A stretch of DNA of 9,024 nucleotides from Bacteroidaceae bacterium. Lineage in GTDB: Bacteria; Bacteroidota; Bacteroidia; Bacteroidales; Barnesiellaceae_A. Positions 7,382-9,024 of this stretch are shown piece by piece. The stretch spans positions 1-9,024 of the forward strand of contig JAFZDG010000299.1 in assembly GCA_017561285.1 (NCBI GenBank). Reading direction: 5' to 3'. The stretch's first letter is position 1. The number at the start of each line of letters is the position of its first letter. The position numbers and the translations under genes were made by a program. Below the pieces are notes generated by a model. It did not search any database, was not told the origin of the DNA, and was given only the letters and a program-made list of their open reading frames with translations.

Positions 7382-8431
7382 ATGGATGCATTGGTCGATC
7401 GCTTGATTTGTGAGCATCGTCTCGATGCCACTCAACTTGGCTCTCTTCTTGAGTCATGTGATGACCGTGCGTTTAATATACTCAAAGAACATGCTGCCGA
7501 AGTGGCCCAACGCCACTTCGGCAGGCGTGTTTATATACGAGGCCTTATTGAGGTGAGTAACTACTGTCGCAATAACTGCTTGTACTGTGGTATAAGACGC
7601 GACAATCGTGCTGTAGAGCGCTATCGACTCACCGATGAACAGATACTCTCGGCTTGTGAAGCCGGTTATCAGTTGGGCTTCCGTACCTTCGTGATGCAAG
7701 GTGGCGAAGATGGCGCTTTTGCCGATAAGCGGCTCGTACCGCTCATCTCTACCATTCACTCACGATACCCCGATTGTGCCATAACTCTCTCGCTTGGAGA
7801 GCGATCGGAACAATCATATAAGGCACTGTATGAGGCCGGTGCGCGACGTTATTTGTTGCGCCATGAGTCGGCTTCGCCACAACTATATGCTTCGCTACAT
7901 CCATCGGATATGTCGTGGAGCAATAGAATAGAATGTATAAAGACTCTTAAGCAAATAGGTTTTCAGACCGGTATGGGTATGATGGTGGGTGCTCCCGGAC
8001 AAACCATCGAGCATCTTGTTCAGGATCTTATGCTGTTGCAACAGATACGTCCGCAGATGGTGGGTATAGGTCCCTTTATACCCCACTCGGCTACTCCGTT
8101 GGGCAGTTATTCGGCCGGTTCGGTAAAAACGACCTTGTTGCTTATTTCTATTATCCGATTATTATTACCCCATGCGCTCATTCCATCAACAACGGCGTTG
8201 GCTACACTATCGCCGATGGCGCAAATAGAGGGTATAGCGGCTGGTGCAAATGTCATCATGCCCAATCTTTCGCCCACCGATGTGCGGCGCAACTATGAGA
8301 TATATGAAGGGAAGGCCGCTTTTGGCACAGAGGCTGCTGAAGGACTCAAGATGCTGAGCGACCGACTGGCTACTATAAATTATGAAATCAGTTACGACAT
8401 AGGTAACTATAATGAGGAGGTTAAGATATGA
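7382..8431 (+). CDS. hydE: [FeFe] hydrogenase H-cluster maturase HydE (radical SAM)
   Basis: HydE is a cytosolic radical SAM enzyme acting in the pathway that makes the bridging dithiomethylamine ligand of the H-cluster 2Fe subsite. The 349-residue length is typical. The radical SAM cluster motif is CRNNCLYC (Cys62, Cys66, Cys69) followed by GIRRDN; other family marks are FVMQGGEDG, LSLGERS, LLRHESASP, GMMVGAPGQT and VGIGPFIPHSATPLG. The accessory C-terminal cluster site known from Thermotoga HydE (C-x7-C-x2-C) is substituted: the equivalent positions are Ala313, Gly321 and Met324. That site is variable in the family and dispensable in vitro, so activity is still expected. The stop overlaps the hydG start (ATGA), implying translational coupling. 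ATA serves 17 of 28 isoleucines, very unlike hydA. A strong 13-bp inverted repeat lies within codons 38-48. Confidence 0.95.
   Translation: MDALVDRLICEHRLDATQLGSLLESCDDRAFNILKEHAAEVAQRHFGRRVYIRGLIEVSNYCRNNCLYCGIRRDNRAVERYRLTDEQILSACEAGYQLGFRTFVMQGGEDGAFADKRLVPLISTIHSRYPDCAITLSLGERSEQSYKALYEAGARRYLLRHESASPQLYASLHPSDMSWSNRIECIKTLKQIGFQTGMGMMVGAPGQTIEHLVQDLMLLQQIRPQMVGIGPFIPHSATPLGSYSAGSVKTTLLLISIIRLLLPHALIPSTTALATLSPMAQIEGIAAGANVIMPNLSPTDVRRNYEIYEGKAAFGTEAAEGLKMLSDRLATINYEISYDIGNYNEEVKI
7494..7524. repeat. Perfect 13-bp inverted repeat (hairpin) inside hydE
   Basis: The left arm CTGCCGAAGTGGC (7494-7506) is the exact reverse complement of the right arm GCCACTTCGGCAG (7512-7524), separated by a 5-nt loop, CCAAC. 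Nine of the 13 pairs are G-C, so a very stable RNA hairpin is expected about 110 nt into hydE. The bases after the stem are not a T-run, so it is not a canonical intrinsic terminator. It lies fully inside coding sequence and does not disturb the reading frame. It may act on message stability, pausing or the ratio of hydrogenase to maturases; that is inference. Confidence 0.75.
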
Positions 8432-9024
8432 TAAAGTATCAAGTAAATTCACCTCGTGCCGATGAGTTTATCCACGATGGTGAAATCATGGCTACATTGG
8501 AATATGCCAAGCAACATCGCAACGATATGGCGATGGTAGATGAAATATTGGCTCGCGCTGCCGAGCGTAAAGGTTTGTCGCACCGCGATGCAGCTCTCCT
8601 TTTGGAGTGTGATGATCCTGCTATTATCGAGCGTATTTTTAAGTTGGCTCGCGAAATAAAGCAACATATTTATGGCAATCGCATTGTGATGTTTGCACCG
8701 CTTTATTTGTCGAATTATTGTATCAACGGTTGCGTGTATTGTCCCTATCACGCCAAGAATCGCACGATACCCCGTCGCAAGCTCACACAAGAGGAGATAC
8801 GCCGAGAGGTAATAGCCTTGCAAGATATGGGACATAAACGTTTGGCGCTTGAAACAGGTGAGCATCCTACCAAGAATCCTATTGAGTATGTATTGGAGTC
8901 TATCGATACCATCTATTCGATACATCACAAGAATGGAGCCATACGTCGCGTAAACGTAAATATTGCTGCTACAACAGTCGAGAACTATCGCCTGTTGAAA
9001 GATGCCGGCATCGGTACATATATA
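8428..9024 (+). CDS. hydG: [FeFe] hydrogenase H-cluster maturase HydG (radical SAM), 3' end cut by the window edge
   Basis: HydG is a tyrosine lyase that cleaves tyrosine to supply the CO and cyanide ligands, delivered as an iron-cysteine synthon for the H-cluster 2Fe subsite. The first 199 residues are visible, starting MIKYQVNSPRADEFIHDGEI at 8428. The radical SAM motif is CINGCVYC (Cys98, Cys102, Cys105) followed by PYHAKN. Conserved HydG blocks follow: KLTQEEIRREVIALQDMGHK, then NPIEYVLESI and KNGAIRRVNVNIAATTVENY. The family is usually around 470 residues, so the rest of the barrel and the C-terminal auxiliary cluster are beyond the right edge. The start codon overlaps the hydE stop by 4 bp; the sequence just upstream (AATGAGGAGG) happens to contain a GGAGG that could help re-initiation, though this phylum rarely relies on it. 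Confidence 0.96.
   Translation, partial: MIKYQVNSPRADEFIHDGEIMATLEYAKQHRNDMAMVDEILARAAERKGLSHRDAALLLECDDPAIIERIFKLAREIKQHIYGNRIVMFAPLYLSNYCINGCVYCPYHAKNRTIPRRKLTQEEIRREVIALQDMGHKRLALETGEHPTKNPIEYVLESIDTIYSIHHKNGAIRRVNVNIAATTVENYRLLKDAGIGTYI

Overview
The window looks like chromosomal DNA of an anaerobic, probably gut-associated Bacteroidales bacterium. Three things point there: promoters of the Bacteroidetes type (TAnnTTTG -7 box with a TTTG-like -33 box), a DUF4293 protein (a family largely restricted to Bacteroidetes), and a monomeric group B [FeFe] hydrogenase with its maturases. I cannot fix genus or family from sequence alone. No tRNA, rRNA, CRISPR array, insertion sequence or phage gene was seen. 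The window is almost fully coding, with two divergent gene clusters meeting at one AT-rich intergenic region of about 200 bp.

Left cluster (minus strand, read from 5723 down to 1): an RluA-family pseudouridine synthase, a four-helix DUF4293 membrane protein, an MgtC/SapB membrane protein, a KefB-type cation:proton antiporter with two C-terminal RCK_C (TrkA-C) domains, and GMP synthase (guaA), which is cut by the left edge. Gaps are 12, 29, 5 and 53 bp, and I saw no terminator or clear internal promoter between the genes, so they may be one transcript starting just upstream of the pseudouridine synthase. Apart from the neighbouring MgtC and antiporter, which both suggest ion or pH homeostasis, the functions are unrelated.

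Right cluster (plus strand, 5930 to the right edge): a group B [FeFe] hydrogenase (hydA-type), hydE and hydG (cut by the right edge), separated by 12 bp and a 4-bp ATGA overlap. HydE and HydG are radical SAM enzymes that build the non-protein ligands of the H-cluster 2Fe subsite. The third maturase, HydF, is not in the window and would be expected beyond the right edge or elsewhere in the genome. The set fits fermentative disposal of reduced ferredoxin as H2.

The best leads are in the hydrogenase cluster: (i) leftover cysteines in the hydrogenase that could form a split fourth ferredoxin-type [4Fe-4S] cluster; (ii) a HydE in which all three cysteines of the accessory C-terminal cluster are substituted at exactly conserved spacing; (iii) a perfect 13-bp hairpin inside the hydE coding sequence; (iv) a sharp codon-usage difference between hydA and hydE. 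I found no wholly undescribed system; these are variations on a known one.
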